A stretch of 64,000 bases of DNA from Bedellia somnulentella (GCA_963576735.1 OY755187.1:2728001-2792000), one strand, 5' to 3'. Positions 1 to 10,479 are shown, counted from the stretch's first letter. Translations and numbers: made by a program. Notes: generated from the sequence alone by a model not told the origin.

Positions 1-440
1 TGGGTTCAAATCCCTAGTCAGGCCTACAACAATGTCTTTTCTGAAATCATATGTGTGGTTAATTTACCCTGGTTTTTTTATGGTGACGGAAAACATCGTG
101 AGCAATCTCGCATGGCTAAAGAACTTATTCCATTTGTCTGAATGAAGACGTCTGAAAGCCACAGAATCTGAATTCAGACTAGTGGAATAACGTTCAAACT
201 GAAATTTGTGTAGTGGAATAACAAGCGTCTGCGGCAGTAACTTCGAAGGACGTCTGAATTCAGCAACGACAAAGTGTAATGGAATAAGCTCTTAAGTTGA
301 ACTTAGTCGAGTGACAGTGTATTCGTATAAAACGGCGATAGGTCTGTCCCCCATCATGTAAGTAGAATGTTCAAGCAAACAATTCTCAGAATGGAATTTT
401 TAGAAGTATTAATAGGAACCTCTGCTGACTCTTTGAAAGT
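1..440 (+). mobile_element. Family C tRNA-derived SINE, cut by window edge and split by a MITE
   Basis: The window opens at the B box (GGGTTCAAATCCC) of a family C element. It matches the other C copies up to base 116, is interrupted by an insertion at 120-292, and resumes at 296 with the GTGACAGTGTATTCGTA block. Removing the insertion and one TAA gives GGCTAAGTTGAACTTAG, which aligns with the C consensus GGCTGAGTTGTACTTAG. The 3' end (about 420-440) is diverged and has lost a clear tail. The tRNA-like head lies outside the window. Confidence 0.8.
120..292. mobile_element. 173-bp MITE inserted in a family C SINE, TAA target duplication
   Basis: The terminal inverted repeats are AGAACTTATTCCATT on the left and AGAGCTTATTCCATT on the reversed right end, with one mismatch over 15 bases. 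TAA flanks both sides (117-119 and 293-295). The interior has no coding capacity but carries repeated GTGGAATAAC and GACGTCTGAA motifs. A 3-bp TAA/TTA duplication is typical of PIF/Harbinger elements; assignment to that superfamily rests on the duplication alone. Confidence 0.75.
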
Positions 441-825
441 TTAAGCTTGATATTTGAGTATTATTAAAATTGGCTATACTAATACTTATACTAATACTAG
501 ACATTGCTTTTCCCCGACGATCGCCGCAACAACCTGTGCTGTGCTACTCTCATTCATCAGCTTCCCGTGACCTTGACTAAGTCGTCGATTTATACATCAA
601 ATAATACATTTATACACATCTTTTACAAATTTTTGCGTAGTATATTTATACATATATTAAATTTTATATCACTTATTACATTTATACCAAAACGAGTTAG
701 TAGAAGTGTAATTTATACAATTTTTCAGTTAATATGCCTTGTTATTTTAATAAGTCTTTTATATTTAATTTTTTTTTAGTTTTGTCAAATTTAGTAAAAA
801 TCAACCATTACTGTAAATATTAAAT

Positions 826-862
826 GTTCGCTGCGATACAGGCATTGCCTCGTGCAGCGAAC
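826..862. repeat. Isolated imperfect hairpin
   Basis: GTTCGCTGC at 826-834 pairs with GCAGCGAAC at 854-862. Inside the loop AGGCA pairs with TGCCT. It sits in an otherwise plain AT-rich stretch (441-1073) that has no recognised repeat. Role unknown. Confidence 0.45.
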
Positions 863-1073
863 TAGTAAAAGCGTCTATGTAGCTGTATTCACTATGTTAA
901 TAAAATCTTTTTTTTATGTTATTTTATAACTTTAATGTGATCCGAAGCGTCATCAGTACACATAGAGTTTTATTTTCAGTAATTGGTATCTTAATTATTA
1001 CAAACGTAATGCTAAATGTTGCAAGGGTACAATAAACTATAAAAATTTGTATTGAACTGTATATCTACTAATT

Positions 1074-1321
1074 GCTGTGTAGTGTCGGCTTAGAATAGCA
1101 CTACCCCATTTCTTCCGGTGGGTGTACGTAAAAGGCGACTAACGGTATTGGGGCTTTTAAGGGATTTTTGGGCGATGCAGTTGGAGACCCATCACCAAGA
1201 ACCTTTATTTCACCATCTATTCCCCACGCATCTTCCAAAAGTGTCTGAGAAATTTCTAATTCCTTAGCTCTGGCTACTCCTTTCTTGGGATTTATAGCCG
1301 TGAGTATATGTATGTATGTAG
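1074..1321 (+). mobile_element. Family A SINE-like repeat, subtype A1, near full length
   Basis: Reads from GCTGTGTAGTGTCGGCTTAG to CCGTGAGTATATG(TATG)n. TATCTAC occurs just before and just after the element, a possible 7-bp target duplication. This is a typical family A copy: no open frame, no inverted termini, one-sided tandem tail. Confidence 0.85.
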
Positions 1322-2130
1322 GTATCTACAGTAAAATTTGATGGAAGACCTCAACTAACAAAACTTGTTAGTTACATTTCATTTAGTTTAGTAACTTAGA
1401 AAAACGAAGTTCTAAAAGCCTAAAGCACTCTTTATATTTAGTTTTACGATGAAAACGATGTATGTCCCAATTTATATTTAGTAATCCTATGTTTTTTTTT
1501 GCATATAATTTGTGCAAGAGTTAGCTTTATAGAATAAAAGTGTTTATCAAAAACCGTTCTTCGCTAATCGGCGCATACATCCAGGTGTTATATGTAAATT
1601 ATTAACATAATTCTTTAAACAATGACACTGCAATAACATTCGATGACAAGATTATCATTAATAAATTAAATTTCTTTATAACTTAAGTACAATCGAACGA
1701 ATATAATACTTAAATGTCCAATAAACAAAGATCTATGTTGCCAGTGAGCTTTCATACACTATAAAGATCATTTTACGCTGGTTTTTGGTGTTTGTAAGAC
1801 AGTACCGAATAATCCCTTTTGCTTGTTATTTTTGAAAGGTTTCATTAAATAATGTAAGTGACAAGCTGTAACCTTTCCGCCAAAATTCGCTTAAATCTAT
1901 ATATTACATTATTAATGCTAAGGCTTGACGTAAGTTTTTTAACCAAATATTGCTCTTTACCACAAATACAAGGAAATCATATTCCTTAAAATGTTATGAA
2001 TTATTAGTGCCGTGACGAGTGGTGATGCAAAGTATTGTTCATAGTGAGGAGATCTCAAGTTTTATTCCAGTGAAAAAATCCATAAGGGTAGTGAAAAGTT
2101 ACTACCTTAAAATACTCGTATATATAATAA

Positions 2131-2213
2131 TAATACATACATACATATACTCACGGCCGTAAGTCCCAAAACGGGTAGCCAGAGCTTCAGAGATAAGAAC
2201 TCCTCAGCCGAAA
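2131..2213 (-). mobile_element. Family A, 5'-truncated, A4-like
   Basis: The (CATA)n tail and TATACTCACGGC start are followed by only about 55 bases of the 3' part, ending in CTCCTCAGCC. The 5' two thirds are missing, as expected for incomplete target-primed reverse transcription. Confidence 0.75.
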
Positions 2214-2328
2214 AAGACACGGCAATAATATTCATATTATAAATAATAATATTTGTCTCAACAGAGTTTTTAGTTCTTATTCTATAAGGTCGATACTCAA
2301 CTGTTTGGCAGACAGTTTATTGCATAAC

Positions 2329-2690
2329 TACATTTAAACGACGTGATAGCTCAATGAATAGAACACCGGTTAACGTGGAAACGACCAGTGTTCGAATCCC
2401 GGGTTGGGCCTGCACCAATTTGTCTTTTCTAAAGACATATGTATGGTTAATTAATCATGGTTGTTAACGGTGAGGGAAAACATCGTAAGGAAACCCACAT
2501 GGCTGAGTTGTACTTAGTCATGTGACAGTGTATTCGTACAAAACGGCTATAGGCCTGCCCCCTATCACGTTAGTACACTGTCCATGCAAAACGTGGGTAC
2601 TCTAACAAAGTCACGTGATGTTCAGAAGTATTAGTACCTCTGCCAACCCCCTCGGGGATATTCGGCGTGAACGTTTATGTTACATTTAAA
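2329..2690 (+). mobile_element. Family C tRNA-derived SINE, full length, 10-bp TSD
   Basis: The element spans 2339-2680 between two copies of TACATTTAAA (2329-2338, 2681-2690). The head is tRNA-like: an A-box region (TAGCTCAATGAATAGA) and a B box (GTTCGAATCCC), which are internal RNA polymerase III promoter motifs. The body contains GGAAACCCACATGGCTGAG and the block from GTGACAGTGTATTCG to CAAAACGTGGGTACTC. The 3' end is AACCCCCTCGGGGATATTCGGCGTGAACG with a minimal TATGT tail. No coding capacity. Confidence 0.9.
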
Positions 2691-2733
2691 AAGTTCTCGT
2701 TTTAGCCATTATTAATTTCTACTGATAAATAAT

Positions 2734-2850
2734 AAATCCCAATAAGGATGGCCAGAGCTTCAGAATTTGATATTCCTTAGCAATTTTTAAAATTAAGGAA
2801 AAAGAATTGTAAACTTATAACTCCGGCCCATTCAACGGGTATCAGAGCTA
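2734..2850 (-). repeat. Degenerate family A fragments
   Basis: AAATCCCAATAAGGATGGCC then AGAGCTTCAG and ATTCCTTAGCA recall the reversed 3' half of family A. A second trace, CAACGGGTATCAGAGCTAGC, lies at about 2833-2852. Heavily diverged, without a tail. Confidence 0.45.
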
Positions 2851-2887
2851 GCAATATATGGTTTTCCAGATAAATGATAAAGATATT

Positions 2888-3114
2888 TCTGGAAGGTAAT
2901 GTTAGTAGAGGACGACCTCGGAGGACACATTTAGATCAAATAGAAAATGTGCTCAAAAAGGCAGGTGTCCGAAGTACGAAGAATAAAAGAGCATGTATGA
3001 AAAGATTGATGGATGTGAATGAAGCTAGAGAGGTTTGCCAGGATCGTACAAAGTGGCGATCGATAGTCTCTGCCTACCCCAATGGGAACTAACGGAATAT
3101 GTATGTATGTATAT
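2888..3114 (+). mobile_element. Family B LINE 3' end, 5'-truncated
   Basis: Encodes the last 67 or so residues of a non-LTR retrotransposon ORF2: GRPRRTHLDQIENVLKKAGV, then CMKRLMDVNEAREVCQDRTK, then WRSIVSAYPNGN and a TAA stop at 3090. An AATATG(TATG)n tail follows within 15 bases. The missing 5' part is typical of LINE insertions. It cannot make an active enzyme. Confidence 0.85.
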
Positions 3115-3404
3115 TTCCAAATATATTTTGGAAGATCCAATCCAAAACTTTTCCAAATCGAATTTGAGGGTCCACTCTATGGAAGTTGGCGTCGAAACTT
3201 CAGAATTTTGAGTCTAAAGTTCCAACAGTAGGAGAGGTTTTTTTAGGACAATTGGACCACTGCCATCTATTTGAATATGTAATTATATAAATAACATCCA
3301 AGAGTTTAATTAAACATCGATATTCATCATATAATTTCAACTTGTAAGCCAGCAAACTAATGGATAATAGCTTTCTTGATAAAAATAGTTATTAATATTC
3401 CACA

Positions 3405-3620
3405 TTCATACATACATATACTCACGTCCATGAACCCCAAACATGGGTAGCCAGAGCTTCAGAGATAGAAACTTCTCAGCCACATTTGGAAGTTGATAGG
3501 GGAAAAGATGGTAGAAATAAAGTATCGTTGGTGATGGGTCTTCAAACGCACTAGAAAAGCCGCATACACACAGTCGTCGATAGGGGTAAATACATTCTAA
3601 GCTAGCACTACACGGCAAAA
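3405..3620 (-). mobile_element. Family A, subtype A4
   Basis: Runs from (CATA)n TATACTCACG to CTAGCACTACACGGC. Shows the A4 blocks CACATTTGGAAGTTGATAGG and AGAAACTTCTCAGCC. The middle is shortened (ACGCACTAGAAAAGCC), losing most of the 5' GACTAAGGG segment. Confidence 0.75.
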
Positions 3621-3986
3621 TTTCTATTCCTTGTTACTTAGTATATCCTAAAACAACTCTAACAATAATTTCTTACTAAGCGATATTAAATAAAGCATTT
3701 TTGAATAAATCACTTGTTTCAGTCATTTCTTTGGAAGTTGTCCCTTTTATTGGTGCGCGCGCGCATGTTACTCGATAACACTCGCGACCAGTAATTACTA
3801 CTAATGGATCGATTAAACATTGACAAATGATCGTAAAGACATGCCGACTTTTTCTGTGTATATGTATCATGAATATGGCTGCAAAGATACAGTTATAAGA
3901 AGTTGTAGAATATAATATGTTGATACTGTGTTCAAGCAAATTGCTGTTTGGTCATAAAAAACAGGACAATGTAGGTTATAAATAGA

Positions 3987-4386
3987 GTTTACGTTTTTAG
4001 CAACCGTGATAGCCCAGTGGGTAGAACACTCGGTTATCGTGCAAACGACTAGTGTTTAAATCCTGGGTCGGGCCTGCACCAATTTGTCTTTTCTAAAGAC
4101 ATATGTGTGGTTAATTTATCATGGTTGTTAACGGTGAGGGAAAACATCGTGAGGAAACCCACATGGCTGAGTTGTACTTAGTCATGTGACAGTGTGTTCG
4201 TACAAAACGGCGATAGGCCTGCCCCCTATCACGTGAGTACACTGTCCATGCAAAACGTGGGTACTCTGAACACCAGGTGACAAAGTCACGTGATGTTCAG
4301 AAGTATTAGTACCTCTGCCAACCCTTTCGGGGATACTCGGCGTGAACGTTTATGTTTATGTTATGTATGTTATGTTTACGTTTTTA
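3987..4386 (+). mobile_element. Family C SINE, full length, 13-bp TSD
   Basis: The best reference copy of family C. The element is 4000-4373, flanked by perfect GTTTACGTTTTTA repeats (3987-3999, 4374-4386). The tRNA-like head has TAGCCCAGTGGGTAGA (A box) and GTGTTTAAATCC (B box, one base off). The 3' end contains ACCCTTTCGGGGAT and CGGCGTGAACG, followed by a mixed TTTATG/TATGT tail. The perfect duplication suggests a fairly recent insertion. Confidence 0.92.
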
Positions 4387-4837
4387 TATGTAGTAGATAG
4401 AGAACGGGGTGAGAAAAATAATTGTCAATTTTGCAATTTAATTTATTTTAGATCTTTAACTGCTTATAGTGATAAAAATACTTGATTTTAAAACTCTAGG
4501 TACTGTTTATCTAAATCATATTGTAGAGCTCCGCGACCACCAAGTCTTAAATAAATATATTATAAACAGACATACGCCAAGTATACGTGATTGATTTATA
4601 ATTAAAACGCTTGACGGAGTATTATCGATATTCAGCTATCAAGCATTTGTACTCACAACAGATTATATAACATAATACTATTGTCTAACTATTTTTTCCC
4701 ACTCAGCTTGGAACCTAAAAATGGGAAGATAAGGCCAGATAAGGTCAGAGAACCATATAAAGCAGCATATAATATTTATATGTATTATAAGTTTTAATTT
4801 ATTGTATCATAGTATTTATATGTTTGTTAATAGTTTA

Positions 4838-5100
4838 TTATTTTATAACTAGATTTAAGTATGACTGGATTGTTGTATTGTTTGTGCAGATTAACGCATA
4901 GTTATCAGTTTCACCATGTTGTTGTACATCTATCTCACATGACTCTAATTTATTGACCTCTCCATTCAAAGGTTGTCTGGAAGAGATCACTTTTAGTGAT
5001 AAGACCGCCAGTTGTACTTTTGTTAATTCATTCTGTGTATTTGTAATTGTTTTTCCATATTTGATGTACAATAAAGAATTTTCTATTCTATTCTATTCTA
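4838..5100 (+). mobile_element. Conserved lepidopteran retroposon 3' end with (TTCTA)n tail
   Basis: Contains the block GGTTGTCTGGAAGAGATC, then TGATAAGACCGCC, then TGTACAATAAAGAA and a CTATT/TTCTA pentamer run to 5100. From memory this block recurs at the 3' ends of retroposons across Lepidoptera; I cannot name the clade here. The AATAAA-like signal followed by a tandem tail is typical of a non-LTR 3' end. The reverse-strand open frame across it is chance. Confidence 0.6.
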
Positions 5101-5140
5101 AAGCAGCCAATTGGCATAGTATTATAAAGTAACCCTAAGT

Positions 5141-5487
5141 CTAGAGGATAAATGACAGTAAATTTGTGAAAGAAATCTATAGAGCTAACTCTGAAGGTAA
5201 TGTTAGTAACCCTTAAAACCCTACGTGCCGCGTTAGAATTAAAAAAAAAAAAAAAAATGTCAAAGAATGTCACTACCCCTTTTTACCCACGGGTGTCGTA
5301 AGAGGCAACAAAGGATATGGAGGAGGATATCTTTTGGGTGAAGCGGTTGGAGACCCATCAACAACGATACTTGATTTCTTCCATATTGTCCCCTATCAAC
5401 TTCCAAATGTGGCTGAGGAGTTTCTAGCTCTGAAGCTGTGGCTACCCCTTTTTGGGATTTATAGCCATAAGTATATCTATGTATGTG
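5141..5487 (+). mobile_element. Family B internal piece fused to a family A4 copy in the same orientation
   Basis: 5141-5210 matches the middle of the B coding region (SKFVKEIYRA then EGNVS). A short linker follows, then from about 5223 GTGCCGCGTTAGAAT, the family A start, which is interrupted by A17 (5241-5257). The A4 body then runs through GCCATAAGTATATC with a weak tail. The B 3' end is missing between the two parts, so this is not A inserted into an intact B. Confidence 0.7.
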
Positions 5488-5922
5488 TGTTCTCTATGAC
5501 TAAAATTAACGCATCAGTGTAATTTTAAACTTAAACAAACAACATAGTTATTGCAAACCACAATCTTTTCAATGTAAGTACAGAAAAAGCGGCAAAGAGC
5601 GTGTTAAAAAGTCGGCGTACAGTAAAGAGGAGCGCTGACGCATGCGCACTGACGGCACAATGAAATGTACTATATCACATTAACATTATGTTCTCGAGGA
5701 GACACTTGCTACTATTGTTTCACTTGTTCTTAGCTCAATAGGGTTCGGAGAGAAATACAACTGACTCGGTTGTGAAATATTCGATTAGGCGAGATTTGTT
5801 TCTATTAATTTGTGTTTGAAAACATAGAGACGTAGTTTTAGCAGGGTAAGGGAAAAAAAATAACGTCACGCGATATTTTATCTTTGCATCGTGTCACAAT
5901 AATAAGAACTAATAAGAACAGA

Positions 5923-5954
5923 AACCCACCAGTGGACCCTTCCACTGGTGGGTT
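5923..5954. repeat. Perfect 14-bp hairpin
   Basis: AACCCACCAGTGGA (5923-5936), a CCCT loop, then the exact complement TCCACTGGTGGGTT (5941-5954). No flanking element boundary is seen. It could be a relic foldback or a structured RNA stem. The surrounding bases (5488-6002) are otherwise unremarkable. Confidence 0.75.
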
Positions 5955-6002
5955 GATTTAATTTAGAATTTGAACCCATGCCTTCAAACTTAGCCTTTTT
6001 GC

Positions 6003-6258
6003 CGTGTAGTGTCGGTTTAGAATAGCACTACCCCATTTCTTCCGGGGGGTGTACGTAAGAGGCGACTAACGGTATGGTGGTATGGGGCTATTAAGGGATT
6101 ATTGGGCGATGCGGTTGGAGACCCATCACCAACAACCTTTATTTTTACTATCTTTTCCTCACTCAAATTTCCGAAAATGGCTGAGGAATTTCTAATTCTT
6201 TAGCTCTGGCTACCCCTTCCTGGGATTTATAGCCGTGAGTATATGTATGTATGTATGC
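6003..6258 (+). mobile_element. Family A, subtype A1, near full length
   Basis: Starts CGTGTAGTGTCGGTTTAG, has TTCCGGGGGGTGTACGTAAG and a local doubling (GGTATGGTGGTATGGGG), and ends GCCGTGAGTATATG(TATG)2. Confidence 0.85.
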
Positions 6259-6629
6259 CTTTAAGCTAAAGTTCTCTCAGTAAGCTACCAAGGCTTAACA
6301 TTAAATAGCTAATTTAAAAACCCGCCTGAACTCCACAGCGGCACCATTGAAGTAGAGCCTATTGTGTTTTCAGTCAAACATAAAACAATACACAGCTTGA
6401 GTATCTGTTCTTTATTTGTTCTTCGTCCCTTTATAGAGACTGTGCCGCTGCCTACCACACACACATATTCATGTCAATTAGGTTAACGTTCATATACACT
6501 GTTTCACGCGTCTTTTGTAAATGGGTAGGCAGTCACATGAAAGTTATGAATTTGTTGATGTGAGTTTTTGAAAAAGTAGGAGTAGTTTAAAAACACTCAT
6601 GGGAGATATGAACCATTTTTTATTTTAAT

Positions 6630-6748
6630 ATACATACATACATACATATACTTACGCCTACAAAGCCCTAGAAGGGGTAGCCAGAGCTAAGGCATTAGAA
6701 ATTCCTCAGCCACTTTTGGAAGTTGAGTAGGGAAAAGATGGTAAAATA
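6630..6748 (-). mobile_element. Family A, 5'-truncated
   Basis: A (CATA)n tail of about five units, TATACTTACGCC, then the 3' half of A up to GATGGTAAAATAAA, where it stops. Confidence 0.8.
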
Positions 6749-6956
6749 AATTCTTTTAAAATATATATACATATATATCTATGGAGGAAGTGTTTTAATA
6801 GTGATTTGCAGTAAAAGTTTATATTCTATACTCTTACCTTCTATCAGAGTCCCACCGACTGCGCCACTGGTATTCCGGAATTTAAAAAAAACGCGTGTCG
6901 ACAAGTAGAGCTGATAATTCCTACTGACAAAAAATTTTAATTATACAGAATATTGG

Positions 6957-7180
6957 CCGTGTAGTGTCGACTTAGAATAATACTACCCCATTTCTACCCG
7001 TGGGTGATCGTAAGAAGCAGATCGTTTTTGGGCGATGCTGTTGGGGACCCATCACCAACAACTTTTATTTTACCATCTTTTCCCCACTTAACTTTCGAAA
7101 ATTCGTTAAGGAATTTCAAATTTCTTATCTCTGGCTACCCCGCGGAGTACTCATAGCCATGAGTATATGTATGTATATAT
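6957..7180 (+). mobile_element. Family A, subtype A3-like
   Basis: Starts GCCGTGTAGTGTCGACTTAG with the A3 mark GTGGGTGATCGTAAGAAG. The GACTAAGGGTATAGGG block is deleted. Ends CATGAGTATATGTATG. Confidence 0.8.
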
Positions 7181-8370
7181 CTTCTTACTTATACTTAACA
7201 CAAACAAATCAATAATCCAAAGTATTTCAAACACTACATATATCTAAAAAAACTCAACACAAACAGGCTATTAGCAACCTGTTCGATGAAAACAATTAAA
7301 CAAGTTAGCGTCCGCGAGTAAAGGGCGCAGATTCCTCAAATCTAGAACAAAGTTGTTTCGTAAGATAGCATGTGAACAGAAAGGTAAGGAGCCAATCGTA
7401 GACTTATCATTGTAATAAACGCCCTGACCAATAAAAAGTGCATCGAACCTCCAGTAGTCACATTATGAGAATGCAGTTGTGTTGGAGATATATATAGAGC
7501 TGTTGTTACACTTTATTAGGTATTTAATAATATTATATTTTTTATGTTTTCAGGCTTTTAATATGACTATCGTTAGCGGCGGCCGCGTACCAAATGCTTT
7601 TTGTGGGAATGCTTCACAATAAGTGGATCAACAATATGGTGAAAGTCGTGGGAAGCCCTTGTATGAGGGCAGCACGTCTGTACAGCTAACTGCTGACCAG
7701 GAGGTCCGTCGTTTTAAAAAAAGTATTTGCTGTTTCATCTATTGGCTGACGGAGATGATGAATGTAGGTATCGAATAGAAATAATTTTCTATGTCTTATT
7801 TGGCAGATAGAATTAATTTTATGTTTTCAATAATTTAAATCTACTTTATTTAAATAACTAAAGGCAAATCTTAGATAAAAATACATTTTCGACTAAAAAG
7901 ATAACATTTTCTTGTTAACAAAAGCAAAATTGTAATACAATAAGTTGTAAACAAGTCAACTTTAAATTACACAGCAAATAAATAAATTTTGTAGCAAATA
8001 AATACGTGTAAAAGTGCAACTAAGTAATTTATTAAGTTATCAAACAATTCACCCCGACCCCAAGTATTTTAAAAATCATTTATTCAGCCGAACAGCTCTT
8101 AATAGTTCCTTTTATAATCTTTAGAAGTCGGCCGACCGCGGCACATACGCAGGACATATACAAATTGATAAAAAAACGAATGGTTTAATAGAAAGATACA
8201 AATGTCTTAAGTTATCTTTTAATACAAAAACTTGCTGTGATAAAATGTATATTGTTTTACGGAATGTTGAACAAAAGATGCATTAATGCATGGAGTTAAT
8301 TATTGAATTGTTGGCAGAGGGTAGCTGTTTTGAAAGTACATAACTTCATAAATCAAGTATATCTAAATTT

Positions 8371-8500
8371 ATACATACATACATACATATACAGAGCCAA
8401 GGAATTAGAAATCCCTCAGCCACTTTAGTCGCCTCTTACGCACACCCACCGGTAGAAACGGGGTAGCGCTATTCTAAGCCGGCGCTACACAGCAAAATTT
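8371..8500 (-). mobile_element. Family A with two internal deletions
   Basis: Tail, then a jump from CATATAC straight to AGAGCCAAGG (about 30 bases of the 3' module lost). Later it jumps from CCACTTT to AGTCGCCTCTTACG (about 80 bases lost). The 5' end GGCGCTACACAGC is intact. Both ends are kept while the middle is lost. Confidence 0.75.
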
Positions 8501-8767
8501 ATACGTAATTTTAAATATACTTATACCTATTCTGACGGCAGTTTTTTCCGAAAAACGGTAGTCAGGGTTTTAGTATCAGCCTTAAAGGTTTAGTTAGGTA
8601 AATTTTGTAAAATAAGGGGACTTTAGCCACATTGTCTTTTATACAAAAAAAAATATGGACCCCGATTGTAAGAGAAGGGTCAGCATTAATATAAGTTTAA
8701 TTAATTTCGAAAAACGTCATAGTGCTGGTTATAATTTTATATTCAAAACTAACATTTCTTAATATCA

Positions 8768-9192
8768 TCCAATCAATTCACCACTCTTGAAGTTTCTGAC
8801 ATCAGAAGAAAATTTCTTATTGATCTGTCCATCTTGATGATAGTTTAAATATCCATATTTATACTTGCGGTAATTATCCTGGAAAGGTGTGGCCAGGATT
8901 AAAGAATTTCCCAAGCTACCTTATGGACTTTACGGGTAAATAGCCTCACCGCCGAACATAATCTTAAAAAAGTCCCAAAAAGCCCTAAGTCTTACGGCCC
9001 ATAGAAAAATTAGTAACTTAATTAAAAAAAAAACTTCATACTGTCTATCTTCATACTGTACTGTATATACTTTTATAAACATTGCCAACACCCAATCAAT
9101 TCGCCGCTCTTTAAGAACCTGACATTGGCCGCTATTTGTTTGAGTTCACAGCTCTGAAGCGACTTCCTATTGATCCGTCCATCTTGTTACCC
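8768..9192 (+). repeat. Two diverged direct repeats of an unknown unit
   Basis: CCAATCAATTCACCACTCTT at 8768 recurs as CCAATCAATTCGCCGCTCTT at 9088. The partner block TATTGATCTGTCCATCTTG near 8818 recurs as TATTGATCCGTCCATCTTG near 9170. The second copy has about 35 extra bases between the blocks. No coding potential; class unknown. Otherwise 8501-9441 shows nothing. Confidence 0.5.
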
Positions 9193-9443
9193 ACAATGGA
9201 TTGTTCGACGTGCCTGTACCTTTAATAGGTAATTTGTTTTACTATTAAATGAGCTTTAGCTTTGGTATTCAACTTGGAGTGTTGCAAATCTTGTGTTTGG
9301 CGGAATAAGGGAATGACTTTAAACGTTTGAGGAGAATGGACAATAATGATAGTATTTTATACAAATTTTTAATAATTTGATATGGACACACTCACATATA
9401 CCTACGTAGTATATAAAGATATAAACAAACATACAAACTTTAA

Positions 9444-9702
9444 TTGAAAGGTCCGTTTAGTGCCGGCTTAGAATGTCACAACCCCTTTCTGCCCCGGGTA
9501 TTGAAAGTGGTGACTAAGAGTACGGGGCTTTATAAGTTCTTTTTGAGCGATGCGGTTGGAGACCCATCACCAACAACCTTTATTTCACCATCTTTTCCCC
9601 ACGTAACTTCCAAAAGTGGCTGAGGAATTTATAATTCCCTAGCTCTGGCTACCCCTTTAAGGGATTTATAGCCGTGAGTATATGTTTTGTTGAAAGGTCC
9701 GT
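9444..9702 (+). mobile_element. Family A copy with 13-bp TSD, placed directly before another A
   Basis: TTGAAAGGTCCGT occurs at 9444-9456 and again at 9690-9702, so the A copy between them inserted there. Its body carries GCCCCGGGTATTGAAAGTGG in place of the usual ACGGGTGTCGTAAGAGG, and it ends GTGAGTATATGTTTTG. The right-hand duplicate abuts the start of the next A copy. Confidence 0.8.
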
Positions 9703-9911
9703 GCAGTGCCGGCTTAAAATGTCACTACCCCCCGCTGTCGTTAGAGGCGACTAAGGGTATGGGGCTTTTTAAGTCTTTTTAGGACGATGCAGTTGGAGAC
9801 AGACAGACAGTTTTCCCCTATTAATTTTTAAATATGGCTGATGTGTTTCTAGGTATGAAGTTCTGGATACCTCGTCTAGGAGTTTATAGCCATAAATATA
9901 TGTATGTAAAT
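9698..9911 (+). mobile_element. Family A, A4-like, in tandem with the previous copy
   Basis: Begins TCCGTGCAGTGCCGGCTTAA. The central part is reduced (GGAGACAGACAGACAG joins directly to TTTTCCCCTATT). Continues with AAATATGGCTGATGTGTTTC (A4 type) and ends GCCATAAATATATGTATG. Confidence 0.75.
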
Positions 9912-10479
9912 TATTGAAAGAAACTAAGAAATTGATTCTGTGAACTTAAGCAGTTGTCTAAAATTATTTTCATAATAAATGTATGTGGAATGCTTGTGAA
10001 GTTTTCATAAAACTCTTATTGCCAATACACCTTGTAATTTTCATTCGAGCAAAATAATTATTTAATCTCATAAATTTCATATTAGCCAGCATATTTTAAA
10101 ATTCATGATTTTGCATTTGTTTTCTCTGTTACAACTTAAATAAATAAAAAAATGCACGAAGCTAAACTCTTAATTGTAGTTATTTGAGGAAATTCTATTT
10201 TGTATTGTTTGAAGTTACAAAGTTAACAAGATAATAAACGCTTCACGCTCCAACGGTTTGCGTTTGCGCACGCGTCGCGTTCCTATTCTGTTAAGACATC
10301 GAATAAAATTGTAATTTTTCAATTTTGATTAATAATAACGTATAGTGGTAATAAGCTCCAAAAAATACTATTATTATTTTTTACTCTTGTACCTTGTTTA
10401 AGTAATTTTGGTAATAGTTGTGAGCATATGTAAGGTGAGGAAAAAAGTATGGATCTGTAAGATTCATAGATAAAATTTA

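Noticed and set aside
504..779. 91-codon open frame
   Set aside because: Its only content is hydrophobic, low-complexity residues encoded by AT-rich DNA; no domain, and it has the composition expected by chance.
1074..1321. Family A as a DNA-transposon MITE
   Set aside because: It has no inverted ends, has variable 5' truncation, a one-sided tandem tail and target duplications of varying length (9-19 bp), all typical of retroposition.
7560..7740. GC-rich patch with AGCGGCGGCCGCG and GTCGTGGGAAGCCCTTG as a LINE end or gene
   Set aside because: The second motif faintly recalls insect LINE 3' ends, but no frame, tail or second block supports it.
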